DNA of 64,000 nucleotides, from positions 128,203,501 through 128,267,500 of the forward strand of contig CM074857.1 of assembly GCA_037501455.1 (NCBI GenBank). The letters run 5' to 3'. A program made the position numbers and the translations under genes. Below the pieces are notes generated by a model. The model saw nothing but the letters and a program-made list of their open reading frames with translations. It searched no databases and was not told the DNA's origin. The DNA comes from Lantana camara. Lineage: Eukaryota; Streptophyta; Magnoliopsida; Lamiales; Verbenaceae. Positions 24,111 through 34,659 of the stretch are shown here, piece by piece. Numbering within the stretch: the stretch's first letter is position 1; each line of letters starts with the position of its first letter.

Positions 24111-24691
24111 GTCGGAATTCAACAAGTATATATACATATATATATATATATATATCCTCTCTTATTTTGTGAGCTATAGTGGTATCGAGTGTGTTTTGCT
24201 GGCCAAATTTCTACCTGACTATCCCTTTTAAGTTTTAACCATAGTATTTTTCTTAGTTTAAATAACTCTTATCCTTTTTTTTTTTCTTTTGTTCTTGGAA
24301 GTACGTTGCAAATATTTTCGTTTCTTGAGATGCCGGTGAAGGCCGTGCCAAATATACATATATATTTTTTTATTTTTGACACACACCCCAAGTGTTTAGA
24401 GGGATTCAACCTCTCATTAACGTTGATTATTATCCTAAAAAAGGAACTCTTTAATCTTGTTGGCAAGGCGGTGCCAAATATACTTACAGATAAATACATG
24501 CAAATTAGCTTTAATTGATTCTCTTACAAACCGAACATATTCTGCCTAACCAGCATAATTAGTATATTTGACTGAATGGTACCTTCAAAAATTGTTCCTA
24601 TCATGCAGTTTCTGACACCCTTCTCCTCTATATATGTAACGTAACTTCTAGCCCAACAAGTCTCATCAGCAGAGCAAATACTTGAAACAAA
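24111..24691. other. Region between the cullin and MAYQK genes
   Basis: AT repeat at about 24122-24154, then a block with two direct copies of GGCNNGCCAAATATACNTA near 24340 and 24470. The last 130 bases match 63290-63420 in unit 3 and are the promoter and leader of the following gene (TATATATG near 24630). Short frames on both strands are not supported. Confidence 0.5.
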
Positions 24692-24964
24692 ATGGCATAT
24701 CAGAAAGAAAATGTTGTCATTCTTGATCAACATAAGAAAAGAAACGAAAGGCGTCATCGTCCGTCTCGTCCGCCTCAAACTCCATTTCGGACGAAAGAAA
24801 GGCCGGTCCGAAAACTACAAGGCCCCCAGGTGGTCTGCAGTTATGCTTATATGCCGCAGGATTCTCTTATTTGCTTTGCTACTCCACCTCCTCATGTCAC
24901 TCAAGCTATAACTGTTATACCTTGTGGTGATCATCATGAGACATCTCATCAATTGCATGAATAA
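24692..24964 (+). CDS. Small protein, MAYQK type, unit 1 (unknown function)
   Basis: A 90-residue single-exon frame. The N-terminal half is strongly basic (KKRNERRHRPSRPPQTP); the C-terminal half has YMPQDSLICFA, a PPP turn and ITVIPCGDHHE, with three cysteines overall. No signal peptide. The same frame, same length and no indels, is kept at 63423-63695, while the unit 2 copy at 29297 is broken. Between units 1 and 3 I count about 12 amino-acid-changing and 3 silent codons, close to what no protein constraint would give, so the frame may be drifting or changing under selection. A longer overlapping frame (24711-24911) is a shadow. I do not recognise the family. Confidence 0.6.
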   Translation: MAYQKENVVILDQHKKRNERRHRPSRPPQTPFRTKERPVRKLQGPQVVCSYAYMPQDSLICFATPPPHVTQAITVIPCGDHHETSHQLHE

Positions 24965-26223
24965 TGGTTTTAGACTTTTAGTAGCTTTTATTATAGTAGT
25001 CTTATGTATAAACCCTTTCTCTGCAATGTAATAATAACATATTAAGGGACTTGTAGAGTATTGGGAGAGTTCAGCTAACTTAATTAGTTCTCTAGCCCGT
25101 CGGAAATATTAAATATTTAATCTCTCTCGGACGACTTTGTAGTTATATCGACCTGACTAACTTAATCGTCTCTTGATGTTGCAAACGTATTTTGCGGCGT
25201 ATAACTAGCCGGCCACGACGGGACAATGCAATGCTAATGCAAAAATTAGTGAGATTAACATGTATATTGACCTCTCTTCAAAAACAAATTCCCCAATTTT
25301 TTATTAACAATTTCAATCTTTATCCACGTAAGTATAATCCTGGCTCCGTCACTGTGTGCACGTAACTTGAGCATAGTAAGAACTTATACCTATTATGGAT
25401 TTATGGTCATATAACAAAAAAAGTATAGAGCCCAAGTGTGAACATGGGGAAAGAACAACAATTTTGTTCGTTATTCCGATTTGTTACAAGAAAGATCTGC
25501 AAGAAAGGTCGTGCAATGAATTGAATTGGAATATCTACAAATTAAAGCAGATTCTTTGTATGTTTTTCTAGTACTTAGATGTTGGTCTGTGGGATAATAA
25601 AGAATTATGTGGGGCTCTACTTAATTAATTTAGACAAAGGGATCAATCAGTTCTGAGTCAAGTAGCCATAAATCAGCACCTAATTAAACCCTCACTTCTA
25701 TTATTACAATTTACAGTCATAAAGATTGAGTGGAAAATTAAATGAAAATTGTTATGCGAAAAATTAATTAATGAGAACTGTGTCCCGTTATGTGATTTGT
25801 TGCATTTGGCTTCTCTAATTTATTAAGAAGAAATTTAGGCTAATAAGAAATAAGGGAAAATTGTTGGATTCATAAGGAATTTATAATTTCTGAACATAAT
25901 TTTTCTAATTTATATATTTTTTAAAATTATAAAATTACTAAATAGTTAATTATCGAAATTTGAAAAATTTTGTTGGAGCCGATCAATTACGGTGTGGATT
26001 GACACGTAGACTGTTTCTCTTATAGAATATTTGGATCACACATAAAATACATTCCTTATAGATTTCGGGCCAAAATTGAGTTTTTTAAAGCCCTAAATCA
26101 TATAATTTGTGTGAGATACATGCACACGCATCGAGAAAAAAAAGAAAAGCAAAATTTAGGTTCAATTTTGGGCCGAAATCATGCCACCTCGTCGACAAAA
26201 TTAGGGCTTTGTTTAGTTTCAGG
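24965..26223. other. 3' flank of MAYQK gene and unit 1 intergenic DNA
   Basis: The first 80 bases, including TGCAATGTAATAATAACATA, are conserved in all three units and are probably the 3' UTR. The rest matches unit 2 at 30805-31850 with scattered indels; no coding frame. Confidence 0.6.
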
Positions 26224-26829
26224 TAGTGCTGTCAATGGGGCGGATTTTAATCCGAATCCGATCCGAGTCCGATCCGAATTTTAGTATATTCGTCCGGTAA
26301 AAATATTCGATAGATCATATCCGATTGTAAATATTCGTTATCCGAAATAAATGGAGCGAATATGGATTTAATGAATCCGATCCGTTAAGAATCCGAATCC
26401 GATATTATATATAATATTTAATTAAATAAATTATTTACTAGTACATAATATTAAGTAAAATGATTAAAATTAAAATTTTCACATATTTATCATTTTAAAC
26501 AATAATAAAATTTAAATTTTTTACTCTAAAAGTATATATTTTCTTTTAATAATAAGTTTAAATTAATTTATTTTAAATTAATATAAACAAAACTATCAAA
26601 TAATTCATTAAATAATAATTATTTATTAAATATTATGTAATTATATTTATTTTTTATATCAAATTTGTTATTTAAAAAAATAAATTTTATTACTAATCGG
26701 GTCGGATCTTTTATCGGATCGGATCCGACCCGATTATATATGGATTCAAAAACAATGAATCCGAATCCTATACGGATTCGGATCCGGAATCTCCTGATCC
26801 GGTCCGAATCCGACCCGTTGACAGCCCTA
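26224..26829. mobile_element. hAT-type MITE with 8-base target duplication
   Basis: Terminal inverted repeats TAGTGCTGTCAATGGG and (reversed) TAGGGCTGTCAACGGG, typical of plant hAT MITEs. Flanked by GTTTCAGG at 26216-26223 and 26830-26837. Near the ends are many GGATCGGAT/ATCCGAATCCG repeats. No transposase. The minus-strand frame 26619-26921 spans its end and is spurious. Confidence 0.93.
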
Positions 26830-26974
26830 GTTTCAGGCCGAAATTGAATAATAATTGCAAAAATTTTAAAACTAGAGGATAAAATTGAAAATACGATATC
26901 AAGAATTACTAAGTTTGACAAAATTTATATACAACACTAATTAATTTCATGCTACTTCCATTGTACTCGCCTTT

Positions 26975-27085
26975 CTCAATCAATGAACATATAAAGGGCC
27001 TTAATTCACATGATCCATGCAAAATTCTAAATATACAACAAAACATTCTCAAACATATTTGAACTCATTTCTATACATCACTGAT
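26975..27085 (+). pseudogene. Orphan promoter/leader copy of the MASKAD-type gene, unit 1
   Basis: ACATATAAAGGGCC, then TTCACATGATCCA, then ACAACAAAACATTCTCAAAC and CATTTCTA line up with the sequence just before the small gene at 16580 (TATATAAAGAGCC, TTCACATGATCCA, ACAAAACATTTTCAAAC, CATTTCTA). No coding sequence follows; a CGTGTCGTGTC-type repeat starts within 80 bases. Read as a gene copy that lost its coding part. Confidence 0.6.
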
Positions 27086-28536
27086 ATATTCGGGTTTTGC
27101 ATTAGTGGATGAACACATAAAAGAAGAACCTATAATTCAAAGATACGGACACAATACGACACGACACGGATACGACGACACGTACAGGTTTTTCCTTGAA
27201 TTTTCCATGTGAGGTGTGTTCGACATGACAGAATAATATTTTTAGAAGTGTCCGTAAATCATATAGAAGAACAAATCAAGAACTAGGGCTTATTGAAGTA
27301 ATGATCTCGTGCATGTGATTTTGGATGTATATATTTTTAGATATGTGTATGTAGTTTACTATAGTAGAAACACCTTTACTGTATATATATGAACATATAC
27401 TAAGTGGTGTTGGCGGCTTTAAAGTTTTCATTTATATATATGCTGAAATAGTTGAATTTGACATAATTACATAAATTTTCCTTAAATTTTAAAAATTATA
27501 AAAAAAATTCCTGAAGTGTTTATGTCTCAAATTTCTCGTAACTTGTCATATTATATATTTATAAATGTAAGTTCAAATACTATTTGGTATGTGACAAGCA
27601 AAACAGAGTATTCGCAAAAATATTGAAGATGATATCATCAGAATTCATCCATCGAAATACAATGTGAATTTTTTCATTGAAATATTTTTCGTATTTTTTC
27701 AGACCTCGAGGAAGTGTGTGAGATTAGGCATCATTCTTATGTAAATCTCAGAATTTCTTGATTTTACTTTAAATTAATTATCACCAGTTATTATTCTTGT
27801 GGACCACCTCTACCGACTTTTTCCATGCAATTTAAACAGAAACGGAAAAGAATAAATTCCCTGCAATTATTGATCAGTTTTACAGATGACATGATCGGAT
27901 TGTCGTCAGCATTTTTGTGCTGGATTTCGTCGTATAGATACATAGTTTCAATATCTTCCACTCCTACCAATATTCTTGTATATAGAAAAATATATTTAAT
28001 AAAAATTAATATTGCTAATAATTGTATAAATATTTTGAATTAATTAGTTTTATACATATAAGGCTAATCTAAAATTTTTATAAAAATAAAAGAAAAAAAC
28101 TAATGAACATCCACATTCGGTCGTCATGAGGTAGTTTAGACGGTTCCTTCAGGGACCACAAGGACAATTAAACCTCCAAGGTATGATAAATATTTAACAA
28201 TTAGCTCAAAACCTTTATATGTTCAGGTGTAATTTAACAATTAAATATTTTTTGGGTTTTGAATTTAACAACTCGACAAAAAGATATCTCAAATCATAAT
28301 TTACCTAAGGTTTCGGGGCAGAAATCACAATAGGACAAAGTTTAGGGAGCAAATGGGAAATTATGGAAAATTATAAAAAGTAGGAATTAATATATAGAGC
28401 AAATTACATATATTTTTTGCTGTATATTTTGATAATACATTGCAGATCTTAAAAAGAAAAATAGGAAACTAACTATGTAGTTAGCAAGAAGTAATGTTGG
28501 TAAATTTTCATTAGTTTCCTTGATTCTTATTTACAG

Positions 28537-29170
28537 AACAATATACAACATGTGCAATCAAAATCCCCCACATGATTACTCTCAGCAATTGTACAACAAG
28601 TAATGAGAGTCTTTTGAGGAGTATCTTACAACTACGGTAAGTGATGAATAATGTGCTTAGCCTCACTCATATTCGATCAAAATTAGTTGTTGAGAGGAGG
28701 GTTGTCAAGTCATTATATATTGAACTTCACATCTTTGATTATTTGACGTAACGGTAAGGATGGATGGCAGCATAAATTTATGTTATTATCATTGTCGTCA
28801 CCTGAACTAATTAATTCCTTCCATTTTACCTTCTCAATCATGGTATCTTTTTGTTTCTTAAAATGTATTTATGATCTTGGCTTAGGTATTCCCTTCTCTA
28901 AGGGAGAAGCATGGTGAATTCATCTTGAGGGAGCTCGTGAAAAGGTGGTTAAATCATAAACTTATGGTCACAGCGGCATTGTACTCTCGGAAAGCTTTTA
29001 ATTAGATATTTTTTCTCTCTTGCTGCTCGTGTCGTCTCCGCTTTTCCGTTCATCGATCGGAGTTCCAAATTTAAAGATCAATGTGAAATTAAGGGATGAT
29101 GTTGTCTCTCTGGTATGAATGTCATAGATATTCTTGTCGAAATTGGAATGGAACTATCCTGGCTATAGAT
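28537..29170 (+). pseudogene. Truncated CULLIN1-like pseudogene, unit 2
   Basis: Exon 2 (28537-28636) reads TIYNMCNQNPPHDYSQQLYNK, then two stops where unit 1 has Tyr and Arg codons. It keeps the NPPHDY stretch found in ordinary CUL1 but lost in unit 1. Exon 3 starts at 28886 ([26 protein letters not shown]) and breaks off near 28990. Parts of exons 4 and 5 lie at about 29055-29112 and 29120-29170. Exon 1 is missing. Dead copy. Confidence 0.85.
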
Positions 29171-29296
29171 CAGAATCCAACAAGTACCTACATTCTTATT
29201 TTGTGAGTTACAGAGTTATCCAGTGTGTTTTGCTGGCCAATTTCTACTGACTATACATTTAAGTAGTGTTTTTCTTTGGCATATACTTGAAACAAA

Positions 29297-29456
29297 ATGG
29301 CATATCAAAAAGAAAATGCTGTCATTCTTGATCTGACCTACAAAAAGAAAGGAAAGGCGTCACCGTCCGTCTTGTCCGATCCGCCTCAAACTGCAACTCC
29401 GACGAAAGAAAGGCCCGTCGGAAAATTACAAGGCCCCTGAGTGGTCTGCATATTTA
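29297..29456 (+). pseudogene. MAYQK-type pseudogene, unit 2
   Basis: Begins MAYQKENAVILDL as in unit 1, then a frame shift near 29335. DNA similarity continues through CCGCCTCAAACT and GAAAGAAAGGCCCGTCGGAA, then a stop-creating change, and it is replaced from about 29456 by unrelated sequence (an E2 gene fragment). The original 3' flank resumes near 30805. Confidence 0.85.
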
Positions 29457-29570
29457 TATCGTATGTGGGGATAAACACTAGGCTCATATAAGAATTTCCT
29501 ACAAGGATGATGCTTAAGGGCATACCGTCTTCGTCGAATTGTGGAAGTTTCTGGAATATATCGTCCCATT

Positions 29571-30430
29571 CACTACAAGAAATTCGCCGAAATCCCGACG
29601 GAAAATTCCAAGGGAAACAGGCCGTCGGAATTCCCGAGGGAATTCCGACGGGATTTGTTTTTTTTTTTAAAAATAAAAATTAAATAAATCCGACGGAAAT
29701 TCCGTCGGAATTCCATCGGATTTTTTTAAAAATAAAATTTAAAAATAATATTAAATAATTCCGACGGAATTCCGATGGGATTCCCGTCGGTTTTTTTAAA
29801 TATAAACTATAAAAATAGAAATTAAATAATTCCGACGGGCATTCCGTCGGAATTCCGTCGGATTTTTTAAAAATAAAAATTAAAAATAATATTAAATAAT
29901 TCCGACGGGATTTCCGTCGGTTTTATCTATGCTTAAATTGAATTCTTATGACGTATTATAATATTTGTAGTTATAATTAATATTTTCTTAGAACTCAATT
30001 TTAAATATAGTCTACAAAATTTATGATTTTATTATTTCAAATGATATATAAATATTTGTATCAAACTAAACCAATGAATTGATCTAGTTCAACTGGTTTA
30101 CCTTGGTTTCCACAAGGTCTTCCTACCACGAGGTCGGGTGTTCGAATCCCTAGTGGCTCATTAAGTTTTTATATTTTTCCACGAGGGAAATTCCGTCGGA
30201 AATAATTAATTAAAATTTTTTTTTAAAGCAAATTCCGACGGGATTTCCCTCGGAATTCCGTCGGAATTTTTTAAATTTAATTTTTTTTTTCTGATTTTTG
30301 TCCCTCGGAATTCCGTCGGTTTTCCGTCGGTTTTGAATTCCGAGGGAGGGTTTTCCTCCGTCGGAATTCACTATTTCCGTCGGAATTCCCTCGGAATTTT
30401 CCGTCGGAATTTGCAGGATTTCTTGTAGTG
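29571..30430. mobile_element. Non-autonomous CACTA (En/Spm) element
   Basis: Starts CACTACAAGAAATTCGCCG and ends GGATTTCTTGTAGTG, the inverted CACTA termini. Flanked by a 3-base duplication ATT (29568-29570 and 30431-30433). Sub-terminal regions are packed with TTCCGTCGGAATTCC-type repeats, the likely transposase-binding sites. 860 bases, no transposase. Inserted in the E2 fragment. The minus frame 30210-30497 comes from these repeats. Confidence 0.95.
30076..30162 (+). repeat. tRNA-like (A box/B box) segment inside the CACTA element
   Basis: TAGTTCAACTGG (30085-30096) fits an RNA polymerase III A box and GTGTTCGAATCCC (30138-30150) a B box, followed by GTGGCTCATTAAG. The spacing is tRNA-like. 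It does not close into a clean cloverleaf by eye, so a SINE or tRNA relic picked up by the CACTA element is more likely than a working tRNA gene. Confidence 0.5.
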
Positions 30431-30804
30431 ATTGCGATAATTGAAACTTCGGGAACATTGATGAGAGTCGAACCAAACCTGCCTCCAATTGCTCCAATAT
30501 TGCTTAAAGTGATAGTTCCACCGGATATATCATCAGAACTAAGTTATTAGCCAATGCCAATTGTTGTAGTCGAAAGAGCTCCTTCGTTATCTAAAAAAAA
30601 TAAGGCTAATGCTATATTATATGAAAAAGAAAATAAAAGCTTAGTTAATACTAATAAAATTTTGAAAAGTGGCATGTATTGTGGAGAGAGACTGAACCTT
30701 CTTCATGTTGGGTCCTAGCAACCCGTGCGGAGTAGCCATTACAATTCCAATGTTGTGCGAGCCTTTCGACATCCTGAAAAGAAAACGACGGGGTTTTAAT
30801 CAGT

Positions 30805-31919
30805 ACCTTTTATTATAGTAGTCTTATGTATAAACCCTTTCTCTGCAATGTAATAATAACATATTAAGGTGCTTGTATAACTAGCTAGCCACGACGACAC
30901 AATGCAATGCTAATGCAAAAATTAGTAAGATTAACATGTATATTGCCCTCCCTTCAAAAACATTCCCCCAATTTTTATTAACGATTTCAATCTTTCTCCA
31001 CGTAAATATAATCCTGGCTCTGTCACTGTATGCGCGTAACTTGAGCATAGTAATAAGAACTTATACCTATTATGGTCATATAACAAAAATGGTATATATA
31101 GAGCCCAAGTGTGAAAGAACAATATTTTTGTTCGTTATTCCGATTTGCCACATGAAAGATCTATGCAAGAAAGGTCATGTAATGTATTGGAATATCTAGA
31201 AAGCAGATTCTTTATATGTTTTTATCGTACTTAGATGTTGGTCTGTTGGATAATAAGGAATTATGTGGGACTCTACTTAATTAATTTAGACAAGGATTGA
31301 AGGGAATCAGTCTGAGTCAAGTAGCCATAAATCAGCATCTAATTAAACCCTCACTTTGATTATTACAATTTACAGTGATAAAGATTGAGTGGAAAATTAA
31401 ATCAAAATTGTTATGTGAAAAATTGAGAACTGTATCTCGTTATGTAATTTGTTGCATTTGGTCTTCTCTAATTAGCTTATTAATAGAAGAAATTTAGGCT
31501 AAAAGAAATAAGGGAAAATTGTTGGATTGGTAAGGAATTTGTAATTTTTGGATATAATTTTTCTAATTTACACATGTGAGCACACGGATTTTTTAAAATT
31601 ATAAAATTACTAAATAGTTAATGATCGAAATTTAAAAAATTTTGCCCGAGCCAATCATCTGAGTTGTGGATTGACACGTATACTGTTCCTCTTATAGAAT
31701 GGATCACATATAAAGTACATTCCTTATAGATTTCCGGCCAAAATTGAGTTTTTTAAAGCCCCAATCATGTGTGAGATACATGCACACCAATTGAGCAAAA
31801 AAAAAAAAAAAGGAAAAGCAAAAATTAGGCTCAATTTTGGGCCGAAATCGAATAATAGTTGCAAAAAATTTTAAATGTGAGGACAACACTAAATAATTTC
31901 ATGCTACTTCCACTTGTAC
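30805..31919. other. Unit 2 intergenic DNA matching unit 1
   Basis: Aligns with 24980-26890 of unit 1. The hAT MITE site is not a clean empty site: sequence between two GGCCGAAAT copies is missing. No coding frame. Confidence 0.6.
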
Positions 31920-32040
31920 TCGCTTTTCTCAATAAATGAACATATAAATGCCCTTAATTCACATGATCCACGCAAAATTCTAAATATACAACACAAAACA
32001 TTCTCAAACATATTTAAACTCATTTCTATACAGCACTGAT
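31920..32040 (+). pseudogene. Orphan promoter/leader copy of the MASKAD-type gene, unit 2
   Basis: ACATATAAATGCCC, TTCACATGATCCA and ACACAAAACATTCTCAAAC align with the sequence upstream of 16580 and with 26975-27085. No coding region follows. Confidence 0.6.
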
Positions 32041-32354
32041 ATATTCGGGTTTTGCATTAGTGGATGAACACATATAGAAGAACCTATGATGCACATATAC
32101 GAACACGGATACGATGACACAGATTTTTTTTTTAAAATTTTCCACGCGAGGTGTCGAATATTTTTCTTTTTGAATTTTCCATATGTCGTGTCAAACACAA
32201 TGTTCAACACGACACGACACGACATGATAAAATAATATTTTTTAAAGTGTCCGGATATTATAGAAGAACAAATCAAGAGCTAGGGCCTATTGAAGTACTG
32301 ATCTCGGGCATGTGATTTTGGATGTATATATTTTTAGAGTTGTAATGTAGTTTA

Positions 32355-33793
32355 TGTAAAACCCCAATTTGGGGAGAAAAGTTTGCAGAGAAAATTAAGA
32401 GATTTCTGGAATTGTGCTCATCTCATAAATGATGTCAAAAGGCCTACTTATAGTAGGACTCATGTGCTTATTGGGCGTCTATGTACAGCTCATCCGAAAA
32501 TAGCTACGATCTTTTTCTTCTTTTTTTTATTTTTATTTTTTATATTACTGTCTAACAAACAATAAAACTAATTTTACTATTTAGTCAATAATATTTAGGG
32601 TTAACTACACCTAATCCCCATATTAGATGGGTAGTTACAATTCACCACTATTTTTAGATTAAATTACAGACATCATCCTTCTGAATAATTTTAATTACAT
32701 CAAGCCCCCAAAATTTTAGGACTCTATTAAAAAAGTGATGACATCAACAAAACTTTTAATGAAAATCCAAAAATACCTAGTTGATTATAGTCAATATTTT
32801 TATTTCGAAATTACCCTTTGGGGGTTAAATATAATTACTTATATTACTTTAGGGGATGTGTGTAATTTTTTATACCAAAGTTCACAACTTTATTTTTTGG
32901 AAAAGACTAACCCAATTACTTAGAATAAATAGTAAATAAATAAAAGAAATATATTTAATATCAACAATAATGGAATGAATTTCATTTTAACGATGAAACA
33001 ATACAAACCAAAGGAGGGGATCTTACTCACATTGTTATTACTAGATACAAGATTGCTACAAGATTAAATTTCGGAACCAACGAGGTTGTGTTTTTTTAGC
33101 TCGCATGTTAGAACCTAGCGTTACAACAGCCTAAAAATCAGCAAAAACTCTGTCTGTCATCTTGTTGTATATATGTTTTCTACTCCTCTTGTTGTCCTTG
33201 CTCTGCATCTTCCTCAACTGCTACTTCCGAACAATGCCATCCGTATCGAAGAAGACAAGAAACAGAGTGATCCCATGACATACCTAAAGTTAACCCACCT
33301 TGTAAAGCAAGAAGACAAGAAACAAAGTGATCTGAAACCAAACCGAAAACTTGATTTTGAGCCATCTTTCAACATAACTTAGTCGTTTATAATCTCCTCG
33401 ATTGCATACAGATTGCTCCCTTCTCCGTTAACTGCTCCGAATTCTCAACACCATAAATCCAAAGTTCAGAAAAAACCGTTAATATTCTCCGGTTGGGAGA
33501 TGGAGAGAACTTTGGCCTATTTTCTTTAATGGCTCAATCACACCGAAGGGCAAATATGACATTTCAAAATTAAAAATATTTGGCCTTATTTTTTAAAATG
33601 ATTTGACAGAATTTTTAGGGGTATAACGGGAAGTCCACGCTGTTTTGGACAGAACCCTAGAAAAAAAAGTAGGTGTTTAGTGCAATTAATATTTTCTTAG
33701 CAGGTGATGTCTGTAATTTAATCTAAAAATTGTGACGAATTGTAATTATCTTATCTAAGATGGTGGTTAGCCCTAATATTTAATATGCCAACA
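32355..33793. mobile_element. Solo LTR-like insertion, split by a fold-back element
   Basis: Starts TGTAAAACCCCAATTTG and ends AATATGCCAACA, flanked by GTTTA (32350-32354 and 33794-33798). Unit 1 has the uninterrupted sequence GTAGTTTACTATAG at about 27350-27365, the empty site. Without the nested element it is about 260 bases, so a small LTR or similar element. Confidence 0.6.
32597..33774. mobile_element. 1.2-kb fold-back element, possible gene-carrying MULE
   Basis: Inverted ends AGGGTTAACTACACC and (reversed) AGGGCTAACCACC extend for about 80 bases, sharing TTTTTAGATTAAATTACAGA. Flanked by AATATTT (32590-32596 and 33775-33781). The interior, unlike its arms, is less AT-rich and contains two copies of GAAGACAAGAAAC at 33250 and 33310. 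No transposase seen; the frame 33173-33382 is unsupported. Confidence 0.65.
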
Positions 33794-34449
33794 GTTTACT
33801 ACAGTAGAAACACTTTTATTGTAATGAAAATATACTCAGTGGTTTGGGCGGCTTTAAAGTTTTCATTTATACGCTGAAATAGTTGAATTTGACCTAATTA
33901 CACATATTTTCCTTAAATTTTAAAAATTATAAAAAAATTTGCAGTCTATGTCCTCAAATTTCACGTAACTTGTCCTATTATATAGTCATAAATGTACGTT
34001 CAAATACTATTTGGTATGTGTCAAGCACAAAACAGAGTATTAGCAAAAATATTGAAGATAATGTCATCAGAATTCATGAATCGATTTACAATATAAATTT
34101 TTTCATTATATATTTAGAGGTGAATTAAGTTAGTGGGCATTCAGTAGCATTGCGGAGTTAATTCCACTTAATATATTTCGTGCTTATTAACTTCTATTAG
34201 CTCAATTAAAGAAGGCTTAATATTCTGTTTGATAGAAAATTATGTGCAAAATTGTAGTTCTTGTCACAGTTAATATTTTGTTTGGTTAGTGATTTTAACA
34301 TGCTATTATTAGACAAAATTACCTTTATGTCCCTCGATTAATACGGAAATTGGGCAGACTTCTCCTCATTTGCAATAGATAGGATTTGTTCACATTACTT
34401 CCTAAGACATATTCCCTGCCAACGAAATCTCCATCATTCTCATTACTAC

Positions 34450-34659
34450 TTAGTTTTCACAAATCATGTTTGCAAGCCTGATCATATAGCCTCCATGTAG
34501 GGCTCCATCCAGCTTTATACCTTCAACGTAGAGAATCTCCAAAGACATTAGTAAGCCCTCCTCCTCTTTTGTAGTCCAGAATCTTCGGGGAACGTTAACC
34601 CCTCTCCCTCTCTCAGTCCTAACTCTTGACGTAGCATGCGCGCCTTCCATTCCCTGCAC
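34450..34659 (-). pseudogene. Myb/SANT-like DNA-binding domain fragment
   Basis: The 69-residue frame contains RRFWTTKEEEGLLMSLEIL, VEGIKLDG and GGYMIRLANMI, which fits the first half of the plant Myb/SANT-like domain (Myb_DNA-bind_3) found in Harbinger-type transposon accessory proteins and L10-interacting proteins. It stops right after this half; no continuation was found in the next 300 bases. Either a broken transposon gene or one exon of a gene I could not assemble. Confidence 0.5.

Larger units (their letters stand above)
18540..27740 (+). repeat. Segmental duplication unit 1 (most complete copy)
   Basis: Aligns piecewise with unit 2 (27830-34110) and unit 3 (54675-64000). Matches I can see: 18540-18720 with 27830-27960; 18880-18956 with 54675-54752; 19555-20216 with 54970-55308 plus 60297-60635; 20217-21180 with 60636-61640; 21770-23170 with 61640-63010; 24540-25270 with 63270-64000; 25270-27400 with 30945-32350; 27370-27680 with 33795-34110. 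Order: MANHSD gene, truncated cullin, MAYQK gene, orphan promoter. All run on the plus strand. Confidence 0.85.
29478..30780 (-). pseudogene. Captured fragment of branched-chain 2-oxoacid dehydrogenase E2 (acyltransferase)
   Basis: On the minus strand two exon-like pieces match the catalytic domain of the mitochondrial E2 dihydrolipoyl acyltransferase. One is at about 30775-30683 (GSHNIGIVMATPHGLLGPN then KKVQSLS). The second, about 30590-30431 continuing at 29570-29478 after a CACTA insertion, reads LQQLALANNL, a one-base frame shift, DISGGTITLSNIGAIGGRFG, then INVPEVSIIAMGR and FQKLPQFDEDG after another shift. The sequence between the pieces is intron-like, so this is a genomic, not a retro-copied, fragment. 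It contains no complete active site and cannot function. It replaced the 3' half of the MAYQK pseudogene in unit 2. Confidence 0.8.
27830..34110 (+). repeat. Segmental duplication unit 2 (decayed copy)
   Basis: Follows unit 1 head to tail. It begins with sequence matching 18540-18720, lacks the MANHSD gene (deletion of the part equal to about 18720-20860), retains cullin exons 2, 3 and parts of 4-5, a broken MAYQK gene, the orphan promoter, and a tail matching 27370-27680. It was later enlarged by an E2 gene fragment, a CACTA element and a solo LTR holding a fold-back element. Confidence 0.8.

Noticed and set aside
30076..30162. Functional tRNA gene
   Set aside because: A and B boxes are present but the arms do not pair into a cloverleaf by eye.
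30210..30497. Minus-strand frame with repeated Ile-Pro-Thr-Glu
   Set aside because: Translation of CACTA sub-terminal repeats.
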